Shown: piece by piece, positions 31,204-40,444 of the stretch
How positions within the stretch are numbered: position 1 is the first letter of the stretch
How the letters are laid out: each line of letters opens with the position of its first letter
The notes under the pieces: model-generated
Told to the model about the DNA's origin: nothing
Database searches by the model: none
The model's input: only the letters and a program-made list of their open reading frames with translations
Program-made: the position numbers and the translations under genes
DNA from: Paenibacillus sp. 1001270B_150601_E10
Lineage (GTDB): Bacteria; Bacillota; Bacilli; Paenibacillales; Paenibacillaceae
Direction of reading: 5' to 3'
Assembly (NCBI RefSeq): GCF_015558675.1
Contig: NZ_JADMOL010000005.1
Location: 288,601 to 352,600, forward strand
DNA length: 64,000 bases

Positions 31204-32490
31204 TTAACGCTGCGGCTGAGCTGCAAACTGATCATAATAAGCCTGGATCTCAACAGGAGCTCCGCCACGAAGACGTGAGTGCTCAGCAGCGAAGGCCATC
31301 AGATGGCTGCGCACGGATACAGAAGCAGAAGACAAGCTCTCTGACCCACCCTCGCCGAAGCGACGCACCGCATCTATGAAGGAGGCTACAATACCGAAAT
31401 CGCCGCCGCCATGTCCAGAGGCCGTCTCCTCAAGCTTCACCTCCCGGGATTCTTTCGTTACAAAGTCGTTCACGACAAAGGAATAATCCATCATATCCCC
31501 TCGGATATCTCCCTTCGTGCCCATGATCTGGACAATACGCGTATTGTCATGCGTAAAGCCGCACATGCTGAACATTGCAGTTGCCCCGCTCTTGAACTCC
31601 ATATTGACTACCTGATGATCAACCACATTATTGTCCGTCTGGTACACACAGCGGCCATATGGGCCATCTGTCAAGGCAGCAAGGATCTCCTCATCCGTGC
31701 CTTGGTCGACGAACTTTTTAGCCCAGCCTCTGCCTTCCTCGCTTAAATAGTAATGAACCGCATGATATTGACAGTTCTTCTCGGCAGGGCAGCCTTGAAT
31801 ACAATAAGCCGGTGCCCCTTCCGGTTTATTCGCCTGATTAAAGTGCATCAAAGAACCAAAAGAGCTTACGCGCTCGCACGGCTCGTCCATTAGATAAGCG
31901 AGAATATCCATGTCATGGCATGATTTCTGAAGGATCATCGGACTCGATTCATGGCTGTTCCGCCAATTGCCGCGCACAAAGCTGTGGGACATGTGCATAT
32001 TTCCTACATTTTCGTTCAACTGAATGGATACAACCTCGCCTATCGCACCATTTTGAATCTCATTCTTAATCGCTTGCCAAAAAGTCGTATAACGAAGGAC
32101 GTGGCATATGGTAAGCAGCCGCTGGTGCTCCTTCGCCGCCATCTCCATCTCTACGCACTCCTGAGGATCGGGTGACATCGGCTTCTCGAGCAGAACATGA
32201 TAACCCAGCTCAAGTGCCTTTAAAGTCGGCTCAAGATGCATCCGGTCCATCGTGCAGATGATGGCAACATCGGCCAAGCGCTCCTGCTGCAGAATGGTTT
32301 CCCATGTTTCGTATTGCTGTTCCAGCGTCAAACCATGAGTCTTCGCAAAACGCTCACGGCGTTCCTGAATAGGCTCCGCTACACCTACAATGACTAGCTC
32401 AGATTGGTGATTCAGCGCATATGGCGCATAGGCACGCTCTCCACGATCTCCCGCTCCGATGACAATCGCAGTTACCGGTTTCATGCTCAT
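31204..32490 (-). CDS. Gfo/Idh/MocA family NAD(P)-dependent oxidoreductase
   Basis: A 428-residue sugar or glycoside oxidoreductase. The N-terminal Rossmann fold carries IVIGAGDRGERAY, and HVLLEKPMSPD contains the usual catalytic Lys. The C-terminal domain holds a Cys-rich insert, C-x3-C-x4-C (CIQGCPAEKNC), plus another Cys in GRCVYQTDN, features I recognise in a subset of this family. It is the last gene of the permease-permease-binding protein-oxidoreductase operon, which suggests it acts on the imported sugar, for example by oxidation or by NAD-cofactor glycoside cleavage. The substrate is unknown. Confidence 0.88.
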   Translation of the reverse strand: MSMKPVTAIVIGAGDRGERAYAPYALNHQSELVIVGVAEPIQERRERFAKTHGLTLEQQYETWETILQQERLADVAIICTMDRMHLEPTLKALELGYHVLLEKPMSPDPQECVEMEMAAKEHQRLLTICHVLRYTTFWQAIKNEIQNGAIGEVVSIQLNENVGNMHMSHSFVRGNWRNSHESSPMILQKSCHDMDILAYLMDEPCERVSSFGSLMHFNQANKPEGAPAYCIQGCPAEKNCQYHAVHYYLSEEGRGWAKKFVDQGTDEEILAALTDGPYGRCVYQTDNNVVDHQVVNMEFKSGATAMFSMCGFTHDNTRIVQIMGTKGDIRGDMMDYSFVVNDFVTKESREVKLEETASGHGGGDFGIVASFIDAVRRFGEGGSESLSSASVSVRSHLMAFAAEHSRLRGGAPVEIQAYYDQFAAQPQR

Positions 32491-32584
32491 CTCTCCCTCT
32501 CAATCTAAATGTCGTCGGGTGCTAGATACAAGAGTGGTGCGTGCCCTCCCCGACACGCACCTGACCTTGCATCCTCAACCTCAT

Positions 32585-34135
32585 CTATTTCACATACTTC
32601 TCCTGATATGCCTTCGACATCTCATCTGTGATTTCCTTCATTTTCGGATCATTTTTGATTGATTCGATCAATTTATCGTATGATTCAATCGTTTCTTTGC
32701 CAGTGATGACCATAACACGCATATCCTCTACTTTCTTGGAAAGTTCAGGATAGTACTTGTTATACGCCTCCGAGTACAATTCGGCAGAAGGATTCGGTAC
32801 CTTTACCGTCTTGCGCTCATTTACGATTTCCACATTGCGTTGATATACCTCGTCCGGCATGCCCACTGCGCTAATCGCCATATCATCGCTGACGAGGTGA
32901 ATCATATTGTTCAAATTGCCGTCGCCTGTCTTATCAATGGCTGCTTGCGGTGTAGCTACCTTTTTGCCGTTCTCCACCTTGTAGTGCACGCCCTCAAGTC
33001 CGTAGGTCAGCATCTCATTGCCTTCCTTGCTGTAGCCATAGTCAAAGAACTCGAGGATCTTCTTAACTTTTTCCTCAGATACCTTCTTAGGAATCAGATA
33101 CACACCATAGTAAGGTGAACCAGACGGCGTATACTTCGCTCCGTTGGCATTTTCCAAGTAAGCAAGCGGCATCAGATCCGCCTTCGGATCAACATCGCGC
33201 ACCGACTTGCCTGTTACCCATGCATGGTTCATGGACATGCCGCCTATTCCTGCTTTGCCGCTTCGCATCGTATCCATAACCTGCGAGAATTTCATGATGG
33301 CGAAGTCTTTAGGGAATAAGCCTTCATCATATGCTTTTTTAATCCAAAGCATCGCTTCTTTTGACTCATCAGAAGTGATGATCGGAGACAAAGTGTTATC
33401 CGATTGCAGCTTCCAAGAGCCTTGCGTTTCATTGAAAATGTTATAAATATAAGCGAGCGCACCCGGGTTTGCCGCATATGGGATCTCGTCAGCCTGACCA
33501 TTACCATTAGGGTCCTTCTCCTTGAAGGCTTTCAGCACATTGTAGAATTCATCAAGCGTCTTTGGCGTTTCCAGCTTAAGCGCATCGAGCCAGTCCTTGC
33601 GCACCATTGGGAATACTCCGCCGCCATAGCTTGGATAATAACGCGGGATCACAATATTTTTACCATCGACCTTCGTGATCTCCCACATCTCTTTTAACTC
33701 TTCACGATTCAGATTCGGATAATCCTTAAGAAATGGCGTCAGATCCCAGAATACTCCCTGCTTCAGCATCTTCTGAAGCTGCGGATTCTGCATCGACTCA
33801 ACGAAGGTCACCTCAGGCAGGTCACCAGAAGCAAGCATGACGTTGATCTTCTCTTCCGCTGTTGACGGAGACAGCCACGTAATGTTCAGCTTCGTATTGG
33901 TGCGCTTCTCAAGCTCTTTCCAGAGTGCATTGGTGTTATCAATGAATTCTGTCGCATAGTTCAAGGTCTGAATCGTAATGCTTGTAGGCTCATTGCTGTC
34001 CGTTCCACCGTCTTTGCCCTTCGAATCACTTCCAGAGCTGCCACCGCATGCGCTGAGCAAGAGCGAGCTCGTTAGGAGCAAGAGCAGTGTCATTTTCAAA
34101 AGCGACTTTCCAGACTTGCGTTCTGTGTTCTTCAT
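32585..34135 (-). CDS. Extracellular solute-binding lipoprotein, LplA type
   Basis: The substrate-binding component of the second importer, 516 residues. A lipobox LLSAC puts the lipidated Cys at residue 30, with a Gly/Ser/Asp-rich tether after it. GGGAGGG lies seven bases before the ATG. Unlike the first locus, where the binding protein is the first gene, here it follows the two permeases. It is a paralogue in type, but visual comparison shows only moderate similarity, so a different ligand is likely. Confidence 0.92.
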   Translation of the reverse strand: MKNTERKSGKSLLKMTLLLLLTSSLLLSACGGSSGSDSKGKDGGTDSNEPTSITIQTLNYATEFIDNTNALWKELEKRTNTKLNITWLSPSTAEEKINVMLASGDLPEVTFVESMQNPQLQKMLKQGVFWDLTPFLKDYPNLNREELKEMWEITKVDGKNIVIPRYYPSYGGGVFPMVRKDWLDALKLETPKTLDEFYNVLKAFKEKDPNGNGQADEIPYAANPGALAYIYNIFNETQGSWKLQSDNTLSPIITSDESKEAMLWIKKAYDEGLFPKDFAIMKFSQVMDTMRSGKAGIGGMSMNHAWVTGKSVRDVDPKADLMPLAYLENANGAKYTPSGSPYYGVYLIPKKVSEEKVKKILEFFDYGYSKEGNEMLTYGLEGVHYKVENGKKVATPQAAIDKTGDGNLNNMIHLVSDDMAISAVGMPDEVYQRNVEIVNERKTVKVPNPSAELYSEAYNKYYPELSKKVEDMRVMVITGKETIESYDKLIESIKNDPKMKEITDEMSKAYQEKYVK

Positions 34136-34205
34136 GTATTGACCCTCCCATTTTTGATGATCGCACCTGACTGAACATGATGGACGACATAAAATGTATA
34201 TCGGA

Positions 34206-35090
34206 TCATCCCTTTACAGAGCCAACCATCGCGCCCTTGGCGAAGTGCTTCTGCAGGAATGGATACACCAGCATAATCGGAACGGTCGCGATCACGACCG
34301 CAGCCATCTTGAGCGTCTCGGTTGGAACCTGGCGGTTTACCTGGAAGGAGAAGCCTCCCCCATTGCCTGATCCCATCGTCGTTGGATCGACGAGCATATT
34401 TTGCAGCAGCACTTGAAGCGGCCACATCTTCTGATCATTAATGAACATGAGCGCATTGAAGTACGTATTCCAATAGCCGACTGCAAAGAACAAGCCGAAG
34501 GCGACAAGAGCCGGCAGGGACAATGGCAGTATGATTCGCCAGAATACCCCGATATCATTGCAACCATCAATCATCGCTGCTTCTTCCAGACTGTCTGGAA
34601 TGGAATCGAAGAATCCTTTCATCAAGAGGACATACCAAGCGCTCGTTAAGCTAGGCAGAATGAGCGACCATACGCTATCAATGAGTCCCAGATTTCGAAC
34701 AACAAGATACAGTGGAACCAATCCTGGCGTGAATAGGAAGGTGATTAACACCATAATCATCATCACCTTGCGGAAGCGAAGACGCTTCCTTGATACCGCA
34801 TAAGCCATGCCGCCTGTGACAAGCAGGCTCAGCAGCGTCCCTACTGTTGCAAGAAAGATACTGACCGAGATGGAGCTAACGAATAGTCCGTTAGACAGCA
34901 GATGCTTATAGGCATCCAGCGTCCATTCTCTAGGCCACAGAATCAGACTGCGCTGATAATACTCCACTGGGTCAGTGAACGATAGAATAACGGTATAGTA
35001 AATGGGAAATACGGTGGCCAAGCCTACAAGCAACAGCAATCCGTTATTCAGAAGGCTGAACAGTCCGTTTTTCCATCCTTTCTCATGCAT
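34206..35090 (-). CDS. Carbohydrate ABC transporter permease, LplC/YtcP type
   Basis: A membrane subunit of the second importer, 294 residues with six predicted helices. The EAA loop is LEEAAMIDGCNDIGVFWRII, and the C-terminus GAMVGSVKG is family-typical. AGGAGG lies eight bases before the ATG. It is 31 bases after the first permease gene. Confidence 0.93.
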   Translation of the reverse strand: MHEKGWKNGLFSLLNNGLLLLVGLATVFPIYYTVILSFTDPVEYYQRSLILWPREWTLDAYKHLLSNGLFVSSISVSIFLATVGTLLSLLVTGGMAYAVSRKRLRFRKVMMIMVLITFLFTPGLVPLYLVVRNLGLIDSVWSLILPSLTSAWYVLLMKGFFDSIPDSLEEAAMIDGCNDIGVFWRIILPLSLPALVAFGLFFAVGYWNTYFNALMFINDQKMWPLQVLLQNMLVDPTTMGSGNGGGFSFQVNRQVPTETLKMAAVVIATVPIMLVYPFLQKHFAKGAMVGSVKG

Positions 35091-35121
35091 GCTGACTTCC
35101 TCCTATCTGGTTCGTCCATCG

Positions 35122-36108
35122 TTAGTACAAGCTTTCTTCTCCATATTTTCGTGCCAATTTGTTAGCCGTGACGACCATGATAACGCCAACAATCGATTTG
35201 AATAAGCCTATCGCGGTACTGTAGCTAAACTCCCCTTGTCGAATACCTACCCGATATACGTATGTATCGAAGACCTCCGCCACATTTGTAACGGCTGCAT
35301 TCATCATCAGATAGATCTGTTCGAATCCGGTATCCAGGATCGTACCCAATCGAAGAATCAAAAGGATCATAATAACGTTGCGCATCGCAGGCAGCGTCAC
35401 ATGCCACATCCGTCTCATGCGGCCTGCGCCGTCCATAACGGCAGCTTCATAAAGCTGAGGATCCACCCCTGCAATAGCCGCAAGGAAGATAATTGTTCCC
35501 CAGCCAACTTCCTTCCAGATCGATTGGGCTGTTAACATGCCCCAGAAGTAATTGGGATTGGAGAGGATATCAATCGTCTCCCAGTTCATCGAGACCAGCC
35601 ATTTATTGAACAAGCCCTCGGATTGCGAGAACATGAGGTAGGTCAAACCGTAGATCAACACCCAAGATAAAAAGTGCGGAATATACACCAACGATTGAAT
35701 GGTTCGTTTATATAGGGAGCTTCGTACTTCATTAAGCATTAAGGACAAGATGATTGGTGCTGGGAAAAAGAAGATCAAGCTCAGGAAGCTGATCGCCAAT
35801 GTGTTGCGCAGCAGCATCCAAAAATCATTGTTAGAGAAAAATCGCATAAAGTGCTCAAACCCTACCCAAGGGCTTCCGAATACGCCAAAGTACGGCGAGT
35901 ACTCTTGAAAGGCAATGACCAGATTCGTAATTGGAATGTATTTGAAAATGATAAAAAATAAAAGGCCTGGCAAGGCAAGCACATACAAATACTTGTCACG
36001 CGATACATCAGACCATAATCGCCCCCACTTCGTCTTAGGCTTTGATTGCTTAAGGATGGGAGTGTCCGTCGTTCCTCTTGCAGACTGAACGGTCTCTTGT
36101 ACTTTCAT
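35122..36108 (-). CDS. Carbohydrate ABC transporter permease, LplB type
   Basis: The first gene of the second importer operon. 328 residues with a basic cytoplasmic N-terminus and six helices. The EAA loop is YEAAVMDGAGRMRRMWHVTL, preceded by GWGTIIFLAAIAGVDP as in the permease at 16518. GAGGG lies seven bases before the ATG. Transcription is predicted from the cre-overlapped promoter at 36178-36206. No ATPase is encoded in the operon. Confidence 0.93.
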   Translation of the reverse strand: MKVQETVQSARGTTDTPILKQSKPKTKWGRLWSDVSRDKYLYVLALPGLLFFIIFKYIPITNLVIAFQEYSPYFGVFGSPWVGFEHFMRFFSNNDFWMLLRNTLAISFLSLIFFFPAPIILSLMLNEVRSSLYKRTIQSLVYIPHFLSWVLIYGLTYLMFSQSEGLFNKWLVSMNWETIDILSNPNYFWGMLTAQSIWKEVGWGTIIFLAAIAGVDPQLYEAAVMDGAGRMRRMWHVTLPAMRNVIMILLILRLGTILDTGFEQIYLMMNAAVTNVAEVFDTYVYRVGIRQGEFSYSTAIGLFKSIVGVIMVVTANKLARKYGEESLY

Positions 36109-36177
36109 CGATATTCCCTCACTTTCAGCTTGTCATCTCATTCGATATACCGTTCACGGAATTTGGAATGTATTCCT

Positions 36178-36206
36178 AATGTATTCGCTTTCAACATTGC
36201 CTGCAA
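36178..36206 (-). promoter_or_regulatory. Promoter of the second sugar operon with perfect cre site
   Basis: Minus strand TTGCAG (36201-36206), a 17-base spacer and TACATT (36178-36183). TTGAAAGCGAATACAT (36179-36194) matches the cre consensus at all 16 positions and covers the spacer and -10. CcpA repression of the importer is strongly suggested. Confidence 0.8.
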
Positions 36207-36508
36207 TTTTACTTTTTTTCCGCTGGCCCCTCTCCATTCTCATTTCCAGCATCAAAGCTCATCATTGCTCACCAAGTGCTTGATCTATAAGGCTTTTCGC
36301 CTTTTCCATTTCCTTCAATTGCACTTTTTTTCCGAGTGCAACTCCCCACGATTACGCCTGTTTTATCCCTATAAAAGCATCAGCCATAATCATAAACAGC
36401 CTTTTCACTAACTCCTTCATTCGATATGATAGAAATAAACATGAAGAAGTTCCCATTCCACCATGACCAGGCCTCTCATTCGTTTACATCAACCAGGGGG
36501 TTAACGTA
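36207..36508 (+). other. Divergent intergenic region upstream of the AraC gene at 36509
   Basis: About 300 bases without a gene. A weak possible promoter for the AraC gene is TTTTCA with a 17-base spacer and TATGAT near 36403-36431. A half cre-like CGTTTACAT lies near 36483. Confidence 0.35.
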
Positions 36509-38818
36509 ATGCGACCAAGGAATTCTGTATCCGGTTTCAAAGGGATTATGTATTGGAGAAGTATTGTTCTTGCTGTGCTGCTAACCTGCCTGCCCATCTC
36601 TGTCATTACAGCCGTGTACCTTTATGTAGGAAATCAACATATGATTAATCAATATCAGCAGCGGAACGAGGAGGCCTTGGTAGATGCTGCAAGACAAGTG
36701 GACGAACAATTCACACAACTGGTTCACTATGCGCTGAACATGGTGGTGAAGCCCCATTTCAAGCCATCCTTATCCGATATGGACTTCACCTCGAACATCG
36801 AGGAGACGAATGAACTGTTCAACACGTTGAACTTGGTGGAGAATGCGGATCCCTTAGTGGACCAGGTATATCTCTATATTAAAAAACAAAACAAAATTAT
36901 GGAGCCTGATCTTGGTCTGCGCACATTGGATGGGGAGCAGGATGCCGCTAGCTTCAAAAAGCTGATGGACGGGGATATGGATATGTTCTGGGTCCATGAT
37001 TTAGAGCGTCCATTTAATAAAGGCGGATCCTCGCACGCGCTCGTCATGAGACTGCCCTTCAATGGCCATACGCCTTATGGCGCCATTGTCATTTATATCG
37101 ATCCATCGAAGCTGCACGTTATCCGCAATGCGGAGAATGTGTCCTTTCTACTGGATGGCGACGGACATGTAATCGGGGAGTCTGGATTAAGCAGCATGAT
37201 GCCAGAGGCGATGACTGCCATACGCGAGCAGTTGAAGCTTCAAAGCGATGAACAGACGATGAATCATTCGCGCATGAAGATCCCCATTGGTCAGGATGTG
37301 CTCCTGGTTAACACCGTCACTTTTGAGAAGATGCAAAGCCAATGGACCTATGTGTCCGGCACACCGCAATCGATGATCATTGCGCCAACAAAGCCATATA
37401 CCCATATCATTCTTATCTGCTTTGCATTTGCGCTTGTGGCCTCTCTTGGCGTCAGCTGGTACGCCTCCAAGAGCATGTATCGTCCGATTCGCAAGATGCT
37501 GAACATGATTGGCAGTGACCAGACGAAGCGCGGCGCGGTGTACAATGAACTCGATTATATTGAAAACGAATGGAAGCAGTACCGATTCTCTCATTCTACG
37601 CTTCAAAGCCAATGGAAGCAGTCCCTGCCAGCGATTAGGGAAGCATACATGAATCAATTCCTAAACGGACAGGCTGCCCATCTTACGGAATCGGAATACG
37701 TGATCAAGCTTCAGGACATGGAGCTCGATATTACCGATAAGCAGTTTGCTGCGATCGTCCTGCAGCAGCATACGCATGGGGAGGCTCGCGAGCCTTTAAC
37801 TGAGAATGATCAGCACCTACTAACCTATGCAGCGCTTAATGTCATCCAGGAACTCGCAGAGGACTTGCACGCTTATGTGCATCCGATTAACTTCTTTGAT
37901 GGGTCCTTCGGGGTGATCTTAATCGCTCCTGCAGCTGGATCGGAGGAAGAGCAGTCCAGCTTGATGAGGACGTTCTGCGATCAGATTATGCGCGCACTTC
38001 GGGATACACTGCGTATGACAGCTACCATTGTATTAGGGGGGCCAAGCTCAAAGTGGACCGACGTTCCGCACCTTCTTGAGCAGGCGAAGAGAGCCCTGCA
38101 ATACCGATCATTCGATGCAGGCAGCCAGCTGCTTGAAGCAGACACCGTGCTCTCTCAGAAAAATGATTGGGTCGACTTCCCGCTGGAGCTTGAACAAGAC
38201 TTCATCCATACGCTTAATCTCGGCCTGCATGAGGACGCAATGCGCTCGTTAAGCCGCTTCGTTACTGCCCTTCAAGCAGGAGGAGGTTCCGAATGGCATG
38301 TCCATCACGGATTAATGCGTCTGATCACAAGTGTGCACCGCTCGATGCTGCAAGCAGGCTTGAACCCTTATCAGGTATATGACTTTTCGAATCTTCAAGA
38401 GCAGCTGTCTCTGCTTCGCGATCCGAAGGCCTGTATAAGCTGGTTCGAACATGAAATCATCACTCCGTATCTCGATCATCTGACGAAAAATTTCAACAGT
38501 TCCATGAAATCCCTCGTTGAGAGCGTATTGGAGCAAATCGGCATGCAGGACCTTTCACTCGATACAATCGCTATGGAGGCTGGCGTTAGCGTATCTCAGC
38601 TAAGCAAGGCGTTCAAGCAGATGACCGGTACGAATTATATCGATTACTTGACTACCGTTCGCATGAACCGCTGTAAAGAGCTGCTGCTGACAACTGACCT
38701 TCGGATTAATGAGATCGCCGAGGCTGCTGGCTACCAACCTTCATACTTTAATCGTATGTTTAAGAAGCTTGAAGGCGTAACACCCGGACAGTATCGCCAG
38801 CAGGGCGTTGCTAAATAG
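36509..38818 (+). CDS. Membrane-anchored AraC-family regulator, YesN type, with extracellular sensor
   Basis: A 769-residue sensor-regulator. A transmembrane helix at about 17-37 and an extracellular sensor region to about 290 are followed by a second helix at about 294-317 and a cytoplasmic linker. The C-terminal AraC double helix-turn-helix (about 664-769) ends in GVTPGQYRQQ. AGGGGG lies eight bases before the ATG. It is divergent from the second sugar operon and is the natural candidate for its activator, mirroring the arrangement at 13120. It may respond to the sugar or to the loaded binding protein. Confidence 0.88.
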   Translation: MRPRNSVSGFKGIMYWRSIVLAVLLTCLPISVITAVYLYVGNQHMINQYQQRNEEALVDAARQVDEQFTQLVHYALNMVVKPHFKPSLSDMDFTSNIEETNELFNTLNLVENADPLVDQVYLYIKKQNKIMEPDLGLRTLDGEQDAASFKKLMDGDMDMFWVHDLERPFNKGGSSHALVMRLPFNGHTPYGAIVIYIDPSKLHVIRNAENVSFLLDGDGHVIGESGLSSMMPEAMTAIREQLKLQSDEQTMNHSRMKIPIGQDVLLVNTVTFEKMQSQWTYVSGTPQSMIIAPTKPYTHIILICFAFALVASLGVSWYASKSMYRPIRKMLNMIGSDQTKRGAVYNELDYIENEWKQYRFSHSTLQSQWKQSLPAIREAYMNQFLNGQAAHLTESEYVIKLQDMELDITDKQFAAIVLQQHTHGEAREPLTENDQHLLTYAALNVIQELAEDLHAYVHPINFFDGSFGVILIAPAAGSEEEQSSLMRTFCDQIMRALRDTLRMTATIVLGGPSSKWTDVPHLLEQAKRALQYRSFDAGSQLLEADTVLSQKNDWVDFPLELEQDFIHTLNLGLHEDAMRSLSRFVTALQAGGGSEWHVHHGLMRLITSVHRSMLQAGLNPYQVYDFSNLQEQLSLLRDPKACISWFEHEIITPYLDHLTKNFNSSMKSLVESVLEQIGMQDLSLDTIAMEAGVSVSQLSKAFKQMTGTNYIDYLTTVRMNRCKELLLTTDLRINEIAEAAGYQPSYFNRMFKKLEGVTPGQYRQQGVAK

Positions 38819-38946
38819 ACAGACACTCTCTGATTCGTTCAACTCTTATATTTATTATTACTTGTAGTGTGTCGTATCTGACTTAAGCAAGCATTTCTAA
38901 AGAAAACGGAGTTAAAGCAATTATTGTTAAACCTAGCTTCCCATAC

Positions 38947-38979
38947 AAAAGAGCCGCCTCCATAAGGAGTGCGGCTCTT
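38947..38979. terminator. Convergent terminator between the AraC gene and the HPr-like gene
   Basis: The stem AAGAGCCGC / GCGGCTCTT, with CTCC/GGAG pairing inside. On the minus strand it is followed by TTTT; on the plus strand by TCTATG, which is weaker. Confidence 0.75.
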
Positions 38980-39093
38980 CTATGTCCTTTAACTCAATCG
39001 TTCAAGCTTATATTGTTGAAAAGAACAAGAACTTGTTCTTCTCCCATCTTCATGTTGGATGGCAGGACGTCCTCCCTAATCAAACTCGGTTGA

Positions 39094-39360
39094 TTAGTTC
39101 TCCAATTCTTCCTTGCTTACGAGCGTTACTAAAGCGCTTACAGCCTGATCTGCATCCGCGCCATCTGCCGTAATGGTAATAGACGTGCCCGAGCTGATTG
39201 CGAGACTCATAATTCCCATAATGCTCTTCGCATTAACCTTTTTGTCTTCCTTCTCCACGAAGATATCCGAAGAATATTTATTTGCCTCTTGTACGAACAG
39301 TGCCGCCGGACGTGCATGCAGTCCTGTCTTCAGACGTACAACAACTGGTTGTTGAGCCAT
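39094..39360 (-). CDS. HPr-family phosphocarrier protein at the crh locus (Crh-like, but with His15)
   Basis: An 88-residue HPr-fold protein. The body (VRLKTGL-ARPAALFVQEAN, VNAKSIMG) resembles B. subtilis Crh more than HPr, and it follows whiA exactly where crh lies. Ser46, the HprK phosphorylation site, is present, so it can serve as a CcpA co-regulator after phosphorylation. Position 15 is His (TGLHARPA), where B. subtilis Crh has Gln; His15 is the PTS phosphorylation site of HPr. The ATG at 39360 is chosen because GGGGG lies ten bases upstream, while the ATG at 39369 is too close to it. It could therefore act in both sugar phosphotransfer and catabolite control. Confidence 0.9.
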   Translation of the reverse strand: MAQQPVVVRLKTGLHARPAALFVQEANKYSSDIFVEKEDKKVNAKSIMGIMSLAISSGTSITITADGADADQAVSALVTLVSKEELEN

Positions 39361-39405
39361 GCAAATCATACCCCCTATATATTTGTTACATAATCACAGC
39401 ATACT

Positions 39406-39479
39406 CATTATAAAACATCATTCAAGCATTAGTAAATTTTACGTCATTATAGTTCATTTTATCACATTATACCATTATA
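39406..39479 (-). promoter_or_regulatory. AT-rich promoter region of the HPr-like gene with four TATAATG copies
   Basis: Minus-strand TATAATG occurs at 39406-39412, 39445-39451, 39465-39471 and 39473-39479, between whiA and the HPr-like gene. The copy nearest the gene has TTTACT 18 bases upstream. Several alternative starts may be used. Confidence 0.4.
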
Positions 39480-39505
39480 AAGGATATTAAACTAGAACAA
39501 AAGTG

Positions 39506-40438
39506 TTATGGATTCCGAATTCGCTCGGCAATCTCATCAAGCTTGCGAAGGCGATGATTAACCCCCGACTTGCTCACTTTCACTTTTAGCAGCTCGCCTA
39601 CTTCCTTTAAATTGATATCCGGATGCGCAAGTCGAACCTCTGCAACCTCACGAAGCTTATCAGGGAGATTATCAAGACCGATCTCTTTCTGAATCAGCTT
39701 AATATTATCAATTTGTCTAACGGCTGCACCAATTGTTTTGTTCAAGTTAGCGGTCTCGCAATTAACAATTCGATTAACGGAATTGCGCATGTCACGCATA
39801 ATGCGCACATCCTCGAACTTAAACAAAGCCTGGTGGGCTCCAATGATATTTAAGAACTCAATGATCTTCTCGCCTTCCTTAATGTAGAAGACAAAGCCTT
39901 TTTTGCGTTCAATGAAGCGCGCGTTCAAGTGGAACTCATTCGCGAGATCAGCAAGCGCTTTGCAATGCTCTTCGTACATCGAGGAAATTTCCAGATGATA
40001 AGAAGATCCCTCTGGATTGTTCACTGAGCCTCCAGCAAGGAATGCCCCTCTTAAATATGCACGCTTACAGCAATTGTTTGCTATTGTGCGTGGATCTATA
40101 CCATCCGTGAACAGGAAGCCTTCGGATACGATGTGAAGATCCGACAGAATCTCCTGAACACCGGCTGGAATGCGGACGATGTACACGTTATTTTTTTTCA
40201 GACGCATCTTCTTACGTACCAACAGCTCCGTGTGGACCTGAAAATACTTCTTCACGAGCGTATAGATGCGGCGCGCAATCGCTGCATTCTCCGTCGAGAC
40301 ATCCAACACAACCTTGCGATTAGAGGAGAGCTGCACCGATCCGTTCATCCGCATCAGCGCTGACAACTCCGCCTTTTCACAGCACGAATCCGATTCAATC
40401 ATTGTTAACTCTTTTTTGGTTTGTGCCGCAAAAGACAT
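39506..40438 (-). CDS. whiA: Sporulation/cell-division regulator WhiA
   Basis: A DNA-binding protein with an N-terminal LAGLIDADG-like fold and a C-terminal helix-turn-helix. About 310 residues. In Bacillus it affects division and chromosome segregation. [25 protein letters not shown] sequence marks the homing-endonuclease-like domain, and the C-terminus [20 protein letters not shown] is the conserved DNA-binding segment. The ATG at 40438 is preferred for its nine-base spacing from GAGG. It lies six bases after yvcK in the glcK-yvcJ-yvcK-whiA operon. Confidence 0.95.
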   Translation of the reverse strand: MSFAAQTKKELTMIESDSCCEKAELSALMRMNGSVQLSSNRKVVLDVSTENAAIARRIYTLVKKYFQVHTELLVRKKMRLKKNNVYIVRIPAGVQEILSDLHIVSEGFLFTDGIDPRTIANNCCKRAYLRGAFLAGGSVNNPEGSSYHLEISSMYEEHCKALADLANEFHLNARFIERKKGFVFYIKEGEKIIEFLNIIGAHQALFKFEDVRIMRDMRNSVNRIVNCETANLNKTIGAAVRQIDNIKLIQKEIGLDNLPDKLREVAEVRLAHPDINLKEVGELLKVKVSKSGVNHRLRKLDEIAERIRNP

Positions 40439-40444
40439 CGTCAT

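Noticed and set aside
36475..36490. cre site before the third AraC gene
   Set aside because: Only the left half fits the consensus; the WCAW end is missing.
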